From Microbacterium oleivorans (GTDB lineage Bacteria > Actinomycetota > Actinomycetes > Actinomycetales > Microbacteriaceae), in NCBI RefSeq assembly GCF_013389665.1, contig NZ_CP058316.1:2852001-2916000 (forward strand): a stretch of 64,000 bases of DNA, written 5' to 3'. The notes beneath the pieces are model-generated. The model ran no database searches, was not told where the DNA came from, and saw only the letters and a list, made by a program, of their open reading frames with translations. Shown in pieces: positions 30,591 through 39,230 of this stretch. The number at the start of each line of letters is the position of its first letter. Position 1 is the first letter of the stretch. The position numbers and the translations under genes are program-made.

Positions 30591-30602
30591 CGCGGGGGTG
30601 GG

Positions 30603-31727
30603 TCAGCGGGAGCCCCAGTTCCAGGCCGGCACGTCGAAGAAGCCCTGCCCGACCACGCTCGTCTCGGCACCGGAGCGCCGCAGTTCGACGCGCGCCGGCT
30701 CGGGCAGGGCATCGACCAGTGCCGGAGCGTGCGACACCGTGAGCACCTGCGTCCGCTCGGCGGCCGCTCGCACGAGCCCGCCGAGGGGCTCGAGCAGGGA
30801 GGGATGCAGGCTCGATTCGGGCTCGTTCAGAACGATGAGCGGTGCCGGACGTGCGGGAAGGAGAGCGGCGCACAGCAGCAGGTAACGCAGCGTGCCGTCC
30901 GAGAGCTCTGCGGCTTCGAGCGGGCGCAGCAGACCCGGCTGCGAGATCGTGAGGCGGAACAGCCCGTCGGAGGTGTCGACGCGCACCCGGCTGCCCGGGA
31001 ACGCCTCATCCACCGCGTCGTCGAGAGCCGCCCCCTGTCCCGCTTCGACGATCGTCGCCCAGGTGGCGGCGAGGTTCGAGCCGTCGTGCGCGAGCGTGTG
31101 GGTGCGCGTCCCCACCTGGCGCGCCCGGGCCGGAGCGTCCTGATCGACGCGGAAGTGGTCGTAGAACCGCCACGCCGCCATCGCGCGCCGCAGCGACAGC
31201 AGCTCGAGCCCGGTGTCACCGTCGGCGAGGTCGGTGATGATGCTCTCGTACGGGGCGAGCTGCTGGTCGAGCACCGTCCACCGCTCGTCGCGCACGCGCG
31301 TCATCTGGCGGCTGCGGTCGATGAGCAGGGTGGATGCCTTGGCGACGGGGCCGGCGAACACCTGCTCGCGTTTGATCTCGGGATCGCGGGCGAACACGCT
31401 CGCACTGTCGCTCTGCGGGATGCCGAGGTCGACGAGATAGCCCAGTTCGTCGGATGCGTAGCCCAGGCGCACGGCGATCGGTCCGCGGCGCACCGTGGGC
31501 TCGGTGCCGCCGCTCTCGGGTCCGGCCCACAGCACGGACGGCAGTCCGCCCTCGCGGGCGAGCGCCCCCACGATGTCGCCTCGGGATGCCGCTGCCAGCA
31601 GTCGCAGCGCACGGTACAGGTTCGACTTGCCCGATCCGTTGGGGCCCGTGACCACCGTGAGGTCCCCGAGCGGCACGACGACCTCGCGCAGGGAACGGTA
31701 TCCGGATATCGCCAGGGTACGCAGCAT
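30603..31727 (-). CDS. RecF/SMC-like AAA ATPase
   Basis: A 374-residue cytoplasmic ATPase of the family often annotated as AAA or predicted ATPase (COG4637 type). N-terminal ISGYRSLREVVVPLGDLTVVTGPNGSGKSNL carries Walker A. The C-terminal half has the ABC-like signature region ELSDGTLRYLLL, Walker B LIVLNEPESSLHP and a switch His in LTVSHAPAL. Such proteins occur alone or with nucleases in defence and repair; no nuclease partner is adjacent. The ATG at 31725-31727 gives the natural N-terminus although the frame is open further upstream. Confidence 0.8.
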   Translation of the reverse strand: MLRTLAISGYRSLREVVVPLGDLTVVTGPNGSGKSNLYRALRLLAAASRGDIVGALAREGGLPSVLWAGPESGGTEPTVRRGPIAVRLGYASDELGYLVDLGIPQSDSASVFARDPEIKREQVFAGPVAKASTLLIDRSRQMTRVRDERWTVLDQQLAPYESIITDLADGDTGLELLSLRRAMAAWRFYDHFRVDQDAPARARQVGTRTHTLAHDGSNLAATWATIVEAGQGAALDDAVDEAFPGSRVRVDTSDGLFRLTISQPGLLRPLEAAELSDGTLRYLLLCAALLPARPAPLIVLNEPESSLHPSLLEPLGGLVRAAAERTQVLTVSHAPALVDALPEPARVELRRSGAETSVVGQGFFDVPAWNWGSR

Positions 31728-31774
31728 GCCGTCCACTCTCGCAGGCGCATCCGACAGGCCGCATCCGTTCCCGA

Positions 31775-31780
31775 TAGGGT
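31775..31780 (+). promoter_or_regulatory. -10 element of the ABC exporter genes
   Basis: TAGGGT ends 7 bases before the GTG at 31788, again leaderless spacing. Confidence 0.4.
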
Positions 31781-31787
31781 CGGGGCC

Positions 31788-32591
31788 GTGAGCGACATTC
31801 CTGCCAGCGTCACCCCGGTGACCGATACGTCCGCCGCCGTTCCCGCCCTCGAGCTGACGGGACTGGTCAAGCGGTTCGGTCAGAAGACCGCGGTCGACGG
31901 CATCGACCTCGTCGTCCCGTCGGGCTCGTTCTACGGCCTCGTCGGCCCGAACGGCGCCGGCAAGACCACGAGCCTGTCGATGGCGACGGGCCTGCTGAGG
32001 CCCGACGCAGGCGGTGCTCGCGTGCACGGCATCGACGTGTGGCGCGACCCCGTGGCAGCCAAGCGCACGATCGGCAACCTCGCCGACGGCGTGCGCCTGT
32101 TCGACCGGCTCACCGGTGAGCAGCTCATCACCTACACCGCGATGATGTTCGGGCTTCCGCGGCCGGAGATCGCACCGCGCGTCTCGGACCTGCTCGACCT
32201 CATGGACCTCCGCGCCGCCGCCGGCACGATCGTCGCCGACTACTCCGCGGGCATGACCAAGAAGATCGCCCTGGCCTGCGCGCTCGTCCACGCGCCGCGA
32301 CTGCTCGTGCTCGACGAGCCGTTCGAATCGGTCGACCCCGTCTCTGCGGCCAACATCGAGGACGTCCTACGCAGCTACACCGTCTCGGGCGGTTCGGTCA
32401 TCGTCTCGAGCCACTCGATGGACCTCGTCCAGCGCATGTGCGACCACGTCGCCGTCATCGCCGCCGGACGCGTGCTCGCCGCGGGCACGATCGACGAGGT
32501 GCGCGCGGGCCAGAGCCTGCAGGACACCTTCGTCTCGCTCGTCGGCGGACGCCACCAGTCGGAGGGACCGCAGTGGTTGCGACAGTCCTGA
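31788..32591 (+). CDS. ABC transporter ATP-binding protein
   Basis: A 267-residue ATPase of an ABC-2-type exporter. Walker A GPNGAGKTTS, Walker B LLVLDEPFESVD and a switch His in VSSHSMD are intact. The signature motif is atypical: YSAGMTKKIALA in place of LSGGQ, as in some exporter ATPases of this clade. The GTG start at 31788 is close to a -10. It overlaps the permease gene by 19 bases, so they form one exporter of unknown substrate. Confidence 0.85.
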   Translation: MSDIPASVTPVTDTSAAVPALELTGLVKRFGQKTAVDGIDLVVPSGSFYGLVGPNGAGKTTSLSMATGLLRPDAGGARVHGIDVWRDPVAAKRTIGNLADGVRLFDRLTGEQLITYTAMMFGLPRPEIAPRVSDLLDLMDLRAAAGTIVADYSAGMTKKIALACALVHAPRLLVLDEPFESVDPVSAANIEDVLRSYTVSGGSVIVSSHSMDLVQRMCDHVAVIAAGRVLAAGTIDEVRAGQSLQDTFVSLVGGRHQSEGPQWLRQS

Positions 32592-34153
32592 AGCTCCGTT
32601 ACCGCGTCCTCGCCAACACCCTGGCGCGACGGCCCTGGCAGCTCGTCGGTTTCATCCTCAGCTCGCTGTGGGGTCTCGGAATGCTCGGGCTGCTGATCGC
32701 CGGGATGGTCGCACTGGCGGTGTTCGAGAATCTCCAAGCCGCTACCGTCGTCATGATCCTCGGCGGCTCGCTGCTGGTGCTCGGTTGGCTCGTCGGCCCC
32801 ATCGTGATCGCGGGGCTCGAGAGCACCGTCGATGCGGTGCGGCTCGCCCCGTTCCCGCTCACGCGACGACAGGTCATGCTCGCCCTGGCGGGAACCGGTG
32901 CGACCGGCATCCCCGGCATCGTGACCACGCTCGCGGTGCTCGCGACGTTGATCGTCTGGGTGCGCTGGCCCTTGGCGGCCGTCGCCGCGGTGCCGACCGT
33001 GCTCATCGGCGTGCTCACGTGCGTGCTCGCGTCACGCCTGATGGGGGAGCTGTCGGGCGGGCTCGGCGGCCGACGGGGCCGCGAGATCGTCGGGACCGTC
33101 GTGCTCGTCGTGCTGATCATGACCGGGCCGATCCTCACGGGGATCTTCGCGCTGCTCGACCAGGCCGGCGGCGACCTGTGGACCCGGTTGCAGCAGGCCG
33201 CGAGCATCCTCGCCTGGACGCCGCTGGGCGCGGCGTGGTCCGTTGCGCCGAGCGTGGCGGCAGAGCAGTGGGTTCCGGCGCTCGTGAGCACGCTCATCGC
33301 CGTGGCGACCGTGGTCGTGCTGTGGGTCGTCTGGGACCGCGTGATCGAGGCATCGACCTCGTCTCCGCGCCAACGGGCGACGCGTGCCGTCGCGGCGGGC
33401 AAGCTCGGCCTCTTCGGCGTCATGCCCACCGGGGGGGTCGGCGCGACCTGGGCGCGCTCGCTCTCGGGCTGGCTGCGCGACCCGCGCTACCTGCGGCAGC
33501 TCATCGTCATCCCGCTCTTCCCGGTGCTCTTCGCCTTCACCGGCGGGGTCGACGGCTTCATGTTCCTCGTCTCGCCGATCCTCGCCGCCCTCGTCATGGC
33601 GGCGGTCAGCTACGCCGACATCTCGTACGACGGTTCCGCCTTCGGCACCACCCTCGCCACCGGGATCGCCGGGCGTGCCGACCGTTGGGGTCGCGTGCTG
33701 GGTGCCGCGTGCGTCGGCGTTCCGCTGATCGTCGTCATGACGATCGCGACCGCCGTGCTCGCGGGTGACGCCGCGCACCTGCCGGCCGTGCTGGGCGCCG
33801 CCTTGGGGATCCTGCTGGCCGGCTACGGAGCCTGCGCGGTGTCGTCCGCACTCATCGTGGTGCCGGTACCGGCACCCGGCGACAGCCCCTTCAAGAGCAC
33901 GCCGGGGCAGAACTCGGTCGTGGGTCTGCTGGTCTTCGCCGTCTGGGGTGCCGTGCTCGTCCTCGGCTCGCCGGCGATCGTCCTGGCGATCGTGAACGCT
34001 GCGACCGGCGATCAGCTGTGGGGCTGGGCGGCGCTGGCCGTCGGCGTCGTCTTCGGCGCCGTGGTGACGATCGCCGGGGTCTTCCTCGGCGGACGCACGC
34101 TGGAGCGGACCGGGCCCGACCTGTTCATGCGCATCAAGGCGTTCCCCACCTGA
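32573..34153 (+). CDS. ABC exporter permease
   Basis: A 526-residue membrane protein with about twelve predicted helices (for example LVGFILSSLWGLGMLGLLIAGMVAL region, GTVVLVVLIMTGPILTGIFALL region and VVGLLVFAVWGAVLVLGSPAIV region). The GTG start has a GGAGGG ribosome site inside the end of the ATPase gene. It is the membrane half of the exporter. Substrate unknown. Confidence 0.8.
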   Translation: MVATVLKLRYRVLANTLARRPWQLVGFILSSLWGLGMLGLLIAGMVALAVFENLQAATVVMILGGSLLVLGWLVGPIVIAGLESTVDAVRLAPFPLTRRQVMLALAGTGATGIPGIVTTLAVLATLIVWVRWPLAAVAAVPTVLIGVLTCVLASRLMGELSGGLGGRRGREIVGTVVLVVLIMTGPILTGIFALLDQAGGDLWTRLQQAASILAWTPLGAAWSVAPSVAAEQWVPALVSTLIAVATVVVLWVVWDRVIEASTSSPRQRATRAVAAGKLGLFGVMPTGGVGATWARSLSGWLRDPRYLRQLIVIPLFPVLFAFTGGVDGFMFLVSPILAALVMAAVSYADISYDGSAFGTTLATGIAGRADRWGRVLGAACVGVPLIVVMTIATAVLAGDAAHLPAVLGAALGILLAGYGACAVSSALIVVPVPAPGDSPFKSTPGQNSVVGLLVFAVWGAVLVLGSPAIVLAIVNAATGDQLWGWAALAVGVVFGAVVTIAGVFLGGRTLERTGPDLFMRIKAFPT

Positions 34154-34160
34154 TCGGCGG

Positions 34161-34913
34161 TCATCGGTAGCGGCGGCCCTCGTCGCGTCGGTACAGCCGT
34201 ACGGCGAGGGCACCGAGCACGAGCGTCCAGGCGACGACCCCGACGCCGGCCCAGAGGGGCACCTCGGTGCCCGTCGCCGTACCGACGACGATCTCGCGTG
34301 CCTGGCGGATGGGGAGGAACGCCGAGGCGGTGTCGAGCCACGCGGGGAACAGCTGCGGGGGAAGGAAGAGCCCGCCGCCGAAGGCCAGCAGGAACAGTGC
34401 GACCTGCGTGACCGCGATGGCGGCCTTGGGCCCGGTGGTGATTCCGATGATCGCGCCGATCAGCATCGGCGGCAGGGCCGTGACGATGACGAGAGCGATC
34501 GCGGCGACCAGTCGCAGGGGCTCGGGGCGGGCGCTCGTGAACAGGCCGCCCACGAGCAGCAGCGGAACCATGGCGACGGTCGCGATCGCGAGGGTCGCCA
34601 GTATGAGCGCGCCGATACGGGCCAACGGGCTCCCGGGCAGAGTGCGCAGATACGGCGCCCACGGCTTGGCGCGCTGCTCGGCGAGCTCGAGGCCGACCGA
34701 GAACAGTCCCGACGACATGTAGGCGAACACGATCATGGACGCGACGGCGGCCGTGGCGAATGCGCTGTCGTCGACGACGACACGCTGCGGGAGCACGAAC
34801 AGGCACAGCGCGAGGGTGGGGAACACGATCGAGCCGATGACGGCGATCGGCACCCGCGCCGTCTCGACGAGGTTGTACTTCGTCGCGGTCAGGGTGAGGG
34901 CGAGAGCGGACAT
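34161..34913 (-). CDS. ABC-2 type transporter permease
   Basis: A 250-residue integral membrane protein with six helices and the ABC-2 permease layout, including LALCLFVLPQ, VGLELAEQRAKPWAPYLRTLPGSPL (the intracellular coupling region) and LPPQLFPAWLDTASAFLPIRQA. It is the last of four co-oriented genes and its start shares one base with the stop of the ATPase gene. Substrate unknown; drug or lipid export is usual for this class. Confidence 0.85.
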   Translation of the reverse strand: MSALALTLTATKYNLVETARVPIAVIGSIVFPTLALCLFVLPQRVVVDDSAFATAAVASMIVFAYMSSGLFSVGLELAEQRAKPWAPYLRTLPGSPLARIGALILATLAIATVAMVPLLLVGGLFTSARPEPLRLVAAIALVIVTALPPMLIGAIIGITTGPKAAIAVTQVALFLLAFGGGLFLPPQLFPAWLDTASAFLPIRQAREIVVGTATGTEVPLWAGVGVVAWTLVLGALAVRLYRRDEGRRYR

Positions 34914-35812
34914 CAGGCGGCCTTCCCGGTTCGGGCGGTCTTGTCGGTCAGGGTGAGGAACGCCTCTTCGAGCGTCGCGCCGCGCACCGCGAGGTCGGCG
35001 AACGGGAGTCCCCGCTCGACCAGCGCGCGGACGAGGGCGTCGGAGTCTCCTACGACCGCCGTCACGACGTCGTCGTCGACGGTGACGGATGCCGCCGGGT
35101 CGAGGCGCCGGATGTCGTCGGCCTCGACGCCGCGCAGGCTCACGCGCCGGCGGGCCACGCTCGCGACGACCGCGTCGAGCGTGTCGTCGGTGCGGACGAC
35201 ACCGTCATCGATGACGACGACGCGCTGCGCGAGCTGTTCGATCTCCTCGAGGTGATGGCTCGTCACGACGACGGCGCACCCCGCCGCGTGCCGCGCGCGG
35301 ACGGCATCCCACAGCGCACGACGAGCGTCGACGTCGAGTCCCGTCGTGGGCTCGTCGAGGAGCACGAGCTCGGGGTCGCCCACGAAGGCGAGTGCGACGG
35401 CGACCCGCCGCTGCTGGCCGCCGGACAGGCCACCGCACTGCTGACGCAGCACCGGGCCGAGGTCGAACTCCTCGATGATGCGCGAGCGCGCGGCGGGCGC
35501 GGGGAAGTGCGCCGCGACGAAGTCGAGCACCTCGCCGACCCGCAGGGCGTCGGGGAGCGCGGTCGCCTGAGGCGTCGAGCCGAGGCGCACGCGTGAGGCG
35601 GCATCCCGGGGGTCGCCCCCGAACACGCGCACCTCGCCGCTCGTGGGAGCGCGCAGCCCCTCGACGAGCGAGAGCAGGGTCGTCTTGCCGGCGCCGTTGG
35701 GACCGAGCAGGCCGACGCACTCGCCGGCGTCGACGTCGAGGCTGATCCCGCCGAGCGCGACGGTGTCGCCGAAGCGCTTCACGAGATCGCGCGTGCTGAT
35801 GAGGGCGGTCAT
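34913..35812 (-). CDS. ABC-2 type transporter ATP-binding protein
   Basis: A 299-residue ATPase. Walker A GPNGAGKTT, signature LSGGQQRR, Walker B LVLLDEPTTGLD and switch HH in VVTSHHLEEIEQ are intact, and a C-terminal regulatory region of about 80 residues follows. The ATG at 35810-35812 overlaps the regulator gene stop by 4 bases. It pairs with the permease downstream. Confidence 0.92.
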   Translation of the reverse strand: MTALISTRDLVKRFGDTVALGGISLDVDAGECVGLLGPNGAGKTTLLSLVEGLRAPTSGEVRVFGGDPRDAASRVRLGSTPQATALPDALRVGEVLDFVAAHFPAPAARSRIIEEFDLGPVLRQQCGGLSGGQQRRVAVALAFVGDPELVLLDEPTTGLDVDARRALWDAVRARHAAGCAVVVTSHHLEEIEQLAQRVVVIDDGVVRTDDTLDAVVASVARRRVSLRGVEADDIRRLDPAASVTVDDDVVTAVVGDSDALVRALVERGLPFADLAVRGATLEEAFLTLTDKTARTGKAA

Positions 35813-36108
35813 GATCCTCCTCCGAGAAGGTCGAGCAGGTGGGTCCGATAGACGCGGAACGCGGCGCGCCCGGCCGGGGTGAGGGCGACGTAGGTGACGG
35901 GCTTGCGCCCCGCGAAGGCCTTGGTCGTCTCCACGTAGCCGGCGGCCTCGAGCTTGCCGAGGTGGGTGGTGAGGTTGCCGGCGGTCATGCCGAGCAGCTT
36001 CTGCAGCAACGGAAAGGTGAGCTCGTCGCCGTCGGCGAGGGCCTCGTTCAGGGCCGTGACGATGCGCAGCCGCGCGGGCGCGTGGATGACGGGATCGAGC
36101 TCTGTCAT
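35809..36108 (-). CDS. Winged-helix transcriptional regulator
   Basis: A 99-residue single-domain regulator of the winged-helix type (HTH_27/ArsR-like): LRIVTALNEALADGDELTFPLLQKLLGMTAGNLTTHLGKLEAAGYVETTKAFAGRKPVTYVALT. Small regulators of this kind usually repress the ABC exporter they are cotranscribed with. It is coupled on both sides by 4-base overlaps. A possible operator lies upstream of the first gene at 36767-36781. Confidence 0.85.
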   Translation of the reverse strand: MTELDPVIHAPARLRIVTALNEALADGDELTFPLLQKLLGMTAGNLTTHLGKLEAAGYVETTKAFAGRKPVTYVALTPAGRAAFRVYRTHLLDLLGGGS

Positions 36109-36758
36109 CGTCGGCCCTCGGCGGGGATGACGCCGCGCAGCATGAGGGTCGCCACCACCACCATCGCAAGGGGGCCGACCGTCGCGTAGACGAGGTAGTT
36201 GGTCGGCGTTCCGGCGTACGACGCGACGATCGCCGTGACGATCATCACGATGCCCAGCGCGTACTGCACGGGGGAGCGCACGAGAGCGCCCCCGGCGAGG
36301 TACAGGATGCCCACGATGAGCACGAACAGCGCCGGCGTCGTCACGGCCATCGTGGTGGCATCCGCCCCCGTGCGCTGGATGGCCCCGATGAGAAGACCGG
36401 CACCCGTCATCGACAGCGTCCACGACCACCCGTACATGGCGCCCGAGAGGCGCGAGGGGCCGCGCGTGCCGACCCCCGATCGCACGCCCGCGACCACCGA
36501 GACGACGATGGCGCTGACCGTGGCGACCCCGAAGACGATCCACGCGGGCGCCGCCGGGATGCGCAGCCACGGGTTGCCGCCGCCGACGTCGGCGCTCCAG
36601 ATGGCGCCGAACCCGATCGCCCATGCCGCGGCCCAGGTGATGAGCATCGTGGCATAGCTGCGGTTGGCCCAGTGCACCGTGCGCCGCCGCTGCTGCTGCA
36701 TCAGCGCGAGCATCGCCGCGGGGTCGGCCTGCTGTTCGTCGGAAGGATCGGTGCTCAT
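36105..36758 (-). CDS. Six-helix membrane protein of the exporter operon
   Basis: A 217-residue protein with a soluble N-terminus (DEQQADPAAMLALMQQQRRR) and about six hydrophobic helices. It is first in the operon with the winged-helix regulator and the ABC-2 exporter. It may sense membrane stress or assist export; no family recognised. The ATG at 36756-36758 was chosen over an upstream ATG at 36794 that would run through the likely operator. Confidence 0.7.
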   Translation of the reverse strand: MSTDPSDEQQADPAAMLALMQQQRRRTVHWANRSYATMLITWAAAWAIGFGAIWSADVGGGNPWLRIPAAPAWIVFGVATVSAIVVSVVAGVRSGVGTRGPSRLSGAMYGWSWTLSMTGAGLLIGAIQRTGADATTMAVTTPALFVLIVGILYLAGGALVRSPVQYALGIVMIVTAIVASYAGTPTNYLVYATVGPLAMVVVATLMLRGVIPAEGRR

Positions 36759-36766
36759 GCAAAGTA

Positions 36767-36781
36767 GTTTGCAGTTCAAAC
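36767..36781. promoter_or_regulatory. Candidate operator of the exporter operon
   Basis: GTTTGCAGTTCAAAC is a 15-base inverted repeat (GTTTG and CAAAC, 5-base spacer) 8 bases upstream of the first ATG of the minus-strand exporter operon. It is the most AT-rich spot in the region and the likely site of the winged-helix regulator encoded in the operon. Confidence 0.45.
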
Positions 36782-36805
36782 CTGAGGATGTCAACGTCCG
36801 CGGAT

Positions 36806-36835
36806 TTGCCCGGGGGCGTCCGGGCCCGCTACTGT
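36806..36835 (+). promoter_or_regulatory. Promoter of the arginine leader ORF
   Basis: TTGCCC (36806-36811) and TACTGT (36830-36835) are 18 bases apart. The -10 ends 6 bases before the ATG at 36842, the same spacing as at other leaderless genes here, so transcription should start at that ATG. Confidence 0.5.
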
Positions 36836-36841
36836 CGCCCC

Positions 36842-36913
36842 ATGTCTTCGGCTCTGCAGCGCACCGTCACGGTGTTCCGCGCGCGCCGACGTCTGGGCGA
36901 CCGCCGACGTTAG
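36842..36913 (+). CDS. Arg-rich leader peptide upstream of argC (candidate attenuator)
   Basis: A 23-codon ORF, ATG to TAG, too short for ordinary gene finding. Eight of 23 codons are Arg, and six of them cluster in the last eleven residues, RARRRLGDRRR. It starts immediately after a promoter with leaderless spacing and ends 104 bases before argC, the first gene of arginine synthesis. This is the design of a leader peptide that senses charged tRNA-Arg. After the stop, nested stems can form: GGCGAC (36913-36918) with GTCGCC (36955-36960), enclosing ACGCTC (36924-36929) with GAGCGT (36944-36949). The same GTCGCC could instead pair with GGCGAC at codons 19-20. A caution: bases 36884-36918 form an imperfect tandem repeat, which alone could produce the Arg run. 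Confidence 0.45.
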   Translation: MSSALQRTVTVFRARRRLGDRRR

Positions 36914-36972
36914 GCGACCCCGTACGCTCCCGCCCACGCGGTCGAGCGTGTGGAGTCGCCGCCGCCGGTCCC

Positions 36973-36991
36973 CGTCACCGATGAGGTGACG
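36973..36991 (+). promoter_or_regulatory. Hairpin before argC
   Basis: CGTCACC (36973-36979) and GGTGACG (36985-36991) form a 7-bp stem with a GATGA loop, 26 bases before the argC ATG. It could act as the terminator or anti-ribosome-site stem of the proposed attenuator. There is no U-tract. Confidence 0.45.
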
Positions 36992-37017
36992 TCATCCCAG
37001 ACAATAAGGTGGAAGCC

Positions 37018-38076
37018 ATGCCCCTCTCCGTCGCCGTCTCCGGCGCTTCCGGCTACGCGGGAGGCGAGATCCTGCGCCTGCTCGCCGCCCACCCCGAGGT
37101 CGAGATCCGCACGGTCACCGCGCACTCCAACGCCGGTCAGCCGCTCATCGACCACCAACCGCACCTGCGGTCGCTGCGGCACCTGACCCTGCAACCCTCG
37201 ACGCCCGAGGTGCTCACCGGACACGACATCGTCTTCCTGGCGCTGCCGCACGGTCAGTCCGGAGCCTTCACCGACGCGCTCACGGGCACCTCGCTCGTGA
37301 TCGACGCCGGCGCCGATCACCGGCTCACCTCCGCCGACGACTGGGCGGCCTTCTACGGCGGCGCCTTCCACGATCCGTGGGCCTACGGCGTCCCCGAGCT
37401 GCCCGTCGCCGGAGGTTCCGCCGGCACCAAGCAGCGCGACCGGCTCGTCGGTGCCTCGCGCATCGCGGCACCGGGCTGCAACGCCTCGACCGTCGCGCTC
37501 AGCCTCGCCCCCGGGGTCGCCGCCGGCGTGATCGACCCGGGCGACATCGTGAGCGTGCTCGCCGTCGGCCCGTCCGGCGCGGGCAAGAGCCTCAAGACCA
37601 CCCTGCTCGCGGCCGAGATCCTCGGCTCCGCCAACGCCTACGGGGTCGGCGGCACGCACCGGCACATCCCCGAGATTCGGCAGGCGTTGCGCGAGGCCGG
37701 TGCGGTGGGCGAGATCCGCATCTCGTTCACGCCCGTGCTCGTGCCGATGTCGCGCGGCATCCTCGCCACCTCGACCGCACCGATCACCGAGGGTGTCACC
37801 GACGCGCAGATCCGCGACGCGTGGGAGAGCGCGTACGCCGGCGAGGCGTTCGTGCAGCTGCTGCCCGAGGGGACCTTCCCGCGCACCGCCGACGTCGTGG
37901 GCGCCAACACCGCGCTGATGGGCCTCGCGATCGACCGCGCAGCCGGTCGTGTCGTTGTGGTCACCGCGGTCGACAACCTCGCCAAGGGCACCGCCGGTGC
38001 CGCCATCCAGTCGATGAACATCGCCCTGGGGCTCCCCGAGACCCTGGGCCTGAGCGTGAACGGAGTCGCCCCGTGA
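37018..38076 (+). CDS. argC: N-acetyl-gamma-glutamyl-phosphate reductase
   Basis: A 352-residue NADPH-dependent reductase, third step of arginine synthesis. Nucleotide motif [13 protein letters not shown] (residues 8-20), catalytic Cys154 in [15 protein letters not shown] at 37005-37012 can be read as a ribosome site or as a -10 (TAAGGT, 7 bases before ATG), so the gene may be translated from the longer leader transcript, from its own leaderless one, or both. The next gene overlaps by 4 bases. Confidence 0.96.
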   Translation: MPLSVAVSGASGYAGGEILRLLAAHPEVEIRTVTAHSNAGQPLIDHQPHLRSLRHLTLQPSTPEVLTGHDIVFLALPHGQSGAFTDALTGTSLVIDAGADHRLTSADDWAAFYGGAFHDPWAYGVPELPVAGGSAGTKQRDRLVGASRIAAPGCNASTVALSLAPGVAAGVIDPGDIVSVLAVGPSGAGKSLKTTLLAAEILGSANAYGVGGTHRHIPEIRQALREAGAVGEIRISFTPVLVPMSRGILATSTAPITEGVTDAQIRDAWESAYAGEAFVQLLPEGTFPRTADVVGANTALMGLAIDRAAGRVVVVTAVDNLAKGTAGAAIQSMNIALGLPETLGLSVNGVAP

Positions 38077-39230
38077 GCGTCACCGCCCCCCGGGGTTTCG
38101 CGGCGGCGGGGGTCGCCGCGGGCCTGAAATCCACCGGCAAGCCCGACGTGGCCGTCGTCGTCAACCGCGGCCCGCACAAGGTCGGCACGGCCGTGTTCAC
38201 ATCGAATCGAGCCAAGGCCAACCCGATCCTGTGGTCGCAGCAGGCGGTGGCCGACGGCGTGGTCGAGGCGGTCGTCCTCAACTCCGGTGGCGCGAACTGC
38301 TTCACCGGCACGTTCGGCTTCCAGACCACTCACCAGACCGCCGAGAAGGCCGGCGAGCTGCTGGGCGTGAGCCCCGGCGACGTGCTCGTGTGCTCGACCG
38401 GACTCATCGGAACCGGGGACGAGGTCTTCCGGACGAAGGTGCTCGACGGCACCACGGCTGCCATCGGATCGCTCAGCGACGACGGGGGCGAGGATGCGGC
38501 GCGGGCGATCATGACCACCGATTCGCGGCCGAAGAACGCCGTCGTCTCGCGCGGCGGATGGACGATCGGCGGCATGGCCAAGGGCGCGGGCATGCTCGCG
38601 CCGGGTCTCGCGACGATGCTGGTGGTCATCACCACCGACGCGGTGCTCGACCGGGATGCCGCCGATGCCGCTCTGCGGTCGGCGACGCGCACCAGCTTCG
38701 ATCGTCTCGACTCCGACGGCTGCATGTCGACCAACGACCAGGTGACGCTGATGGTCAGCGGAGCCTCGGGCGTGGTCCCCGACACGGACGAGTTCGCCGA
38801 CGCGCTCGCCGAGCTCTGCCGCGATCTCGCGGAGCAGCTGCAGGGCGACGCCGAGGGCGCGAGCCACGACATCTCGATCGAGGTCGTCGGTGCGGCATCC
38901 GAGGACGACGCGGTGGTGGTGGGTCGCTCGGTCGCGCGCAACAACCTCTTCAAGGCCGCGATCTTCGGAAACGACCCGAATTGGGGCCGGGTGCTCGCCG
39001 CGATCGGCACCACCGACGCGACGTTCGACCCGTACGACGTCGACGTGTCGTTCAACGGGGTGCGGGTCTGCAGCGCCGGTGGACCGGATCGCCCTCGCGA
39101 GGACGTCGACCTGACGCCGCGCGCGACGCACATCCTCATCGACCTGAAGTCCGGCGATGCGGCGGCGACGATCCTCACGAACGATCTGACGCACGAGTAC
39201 GTCCACGAGAACAGCGCGTACTCCTCATGA
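38073..39230 (+). CDS. argJ: Bifunctional ornithine acetyltransferase / N-acetylglutamate synthase
   Basis: A 385-residue ArgJ. It recycles the acetyl group from N-acetylornithine to glutamate. It is made as a precursor that cleaves itself before Thr181 in [10 protein letters not shown], after the KGAGMLAP motif, to give alpha and beta subunits. Whether it also uses acetyl-CoA (true bifunctional) cannot be read from sequence alone. GTG start overlapping the argC stop. Confidence 0.95.
   Translation: MSVTAPRGFAAAGVAAGLKSTGKPDVAVVVNRGPHKVGTAVFTSNRAKANPILWSQQAVADGVVEAVVLNSGGANCFTGTFGFQTTHQTAEKAGELLGVSPGDVLVCSTGLIGTGDEVFRTKVLDGTTAAIGSLSDDGGEDAARAIMTTDSRPKNAVVSRGGWTIGGMAKGAGMLAPGLATMLVVITTDAVLDRDAADAALRSATRTSFDRLDSDGCMSTNDQVTLMVSGASGVVPDTDEFADALAELCRDLAEQLQGDAEGASHDISIEVVGAASEDDAVVVGRSVARNNLFKAAIFGNDPNWGRVLAAIGTTDATFDPYDVDVSFNGVRVCSAGGPDRPREDVDLTPRATHILIDLKSGDAAATILTNDLTHEYVHENSAYSS

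Larger units (their letters stand above)
30018..30602. other. Non-coding region with inverted and tandem repeats
   Basis: A 585-base stretch between pheT and a convergent ATPase gene with no believable gene. Open frames in it are translations of repeats. Variants of a GGGGCG/CGCCCC word recur on both strands (for example near 30090, 30132, 30147, 30280, 30390 and 30425), a 10-bp inverted repeat lies at 30128-30156 and tandem repeats fill 30431-30590. Confidence 0.7.

Noticed and set aside
30397..30873. Open frames over the repeat tract after pheT
   Set aside because: Low-complexity Arg/Pro/Ala-rich translations of the repeats on both strands.
37005..37010. TAAGGT as a certain argC promoter
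   Set aside because: The same bases form a good ribosome site (AAGGTGG) for argC, so it was not listed as a separate promoter.
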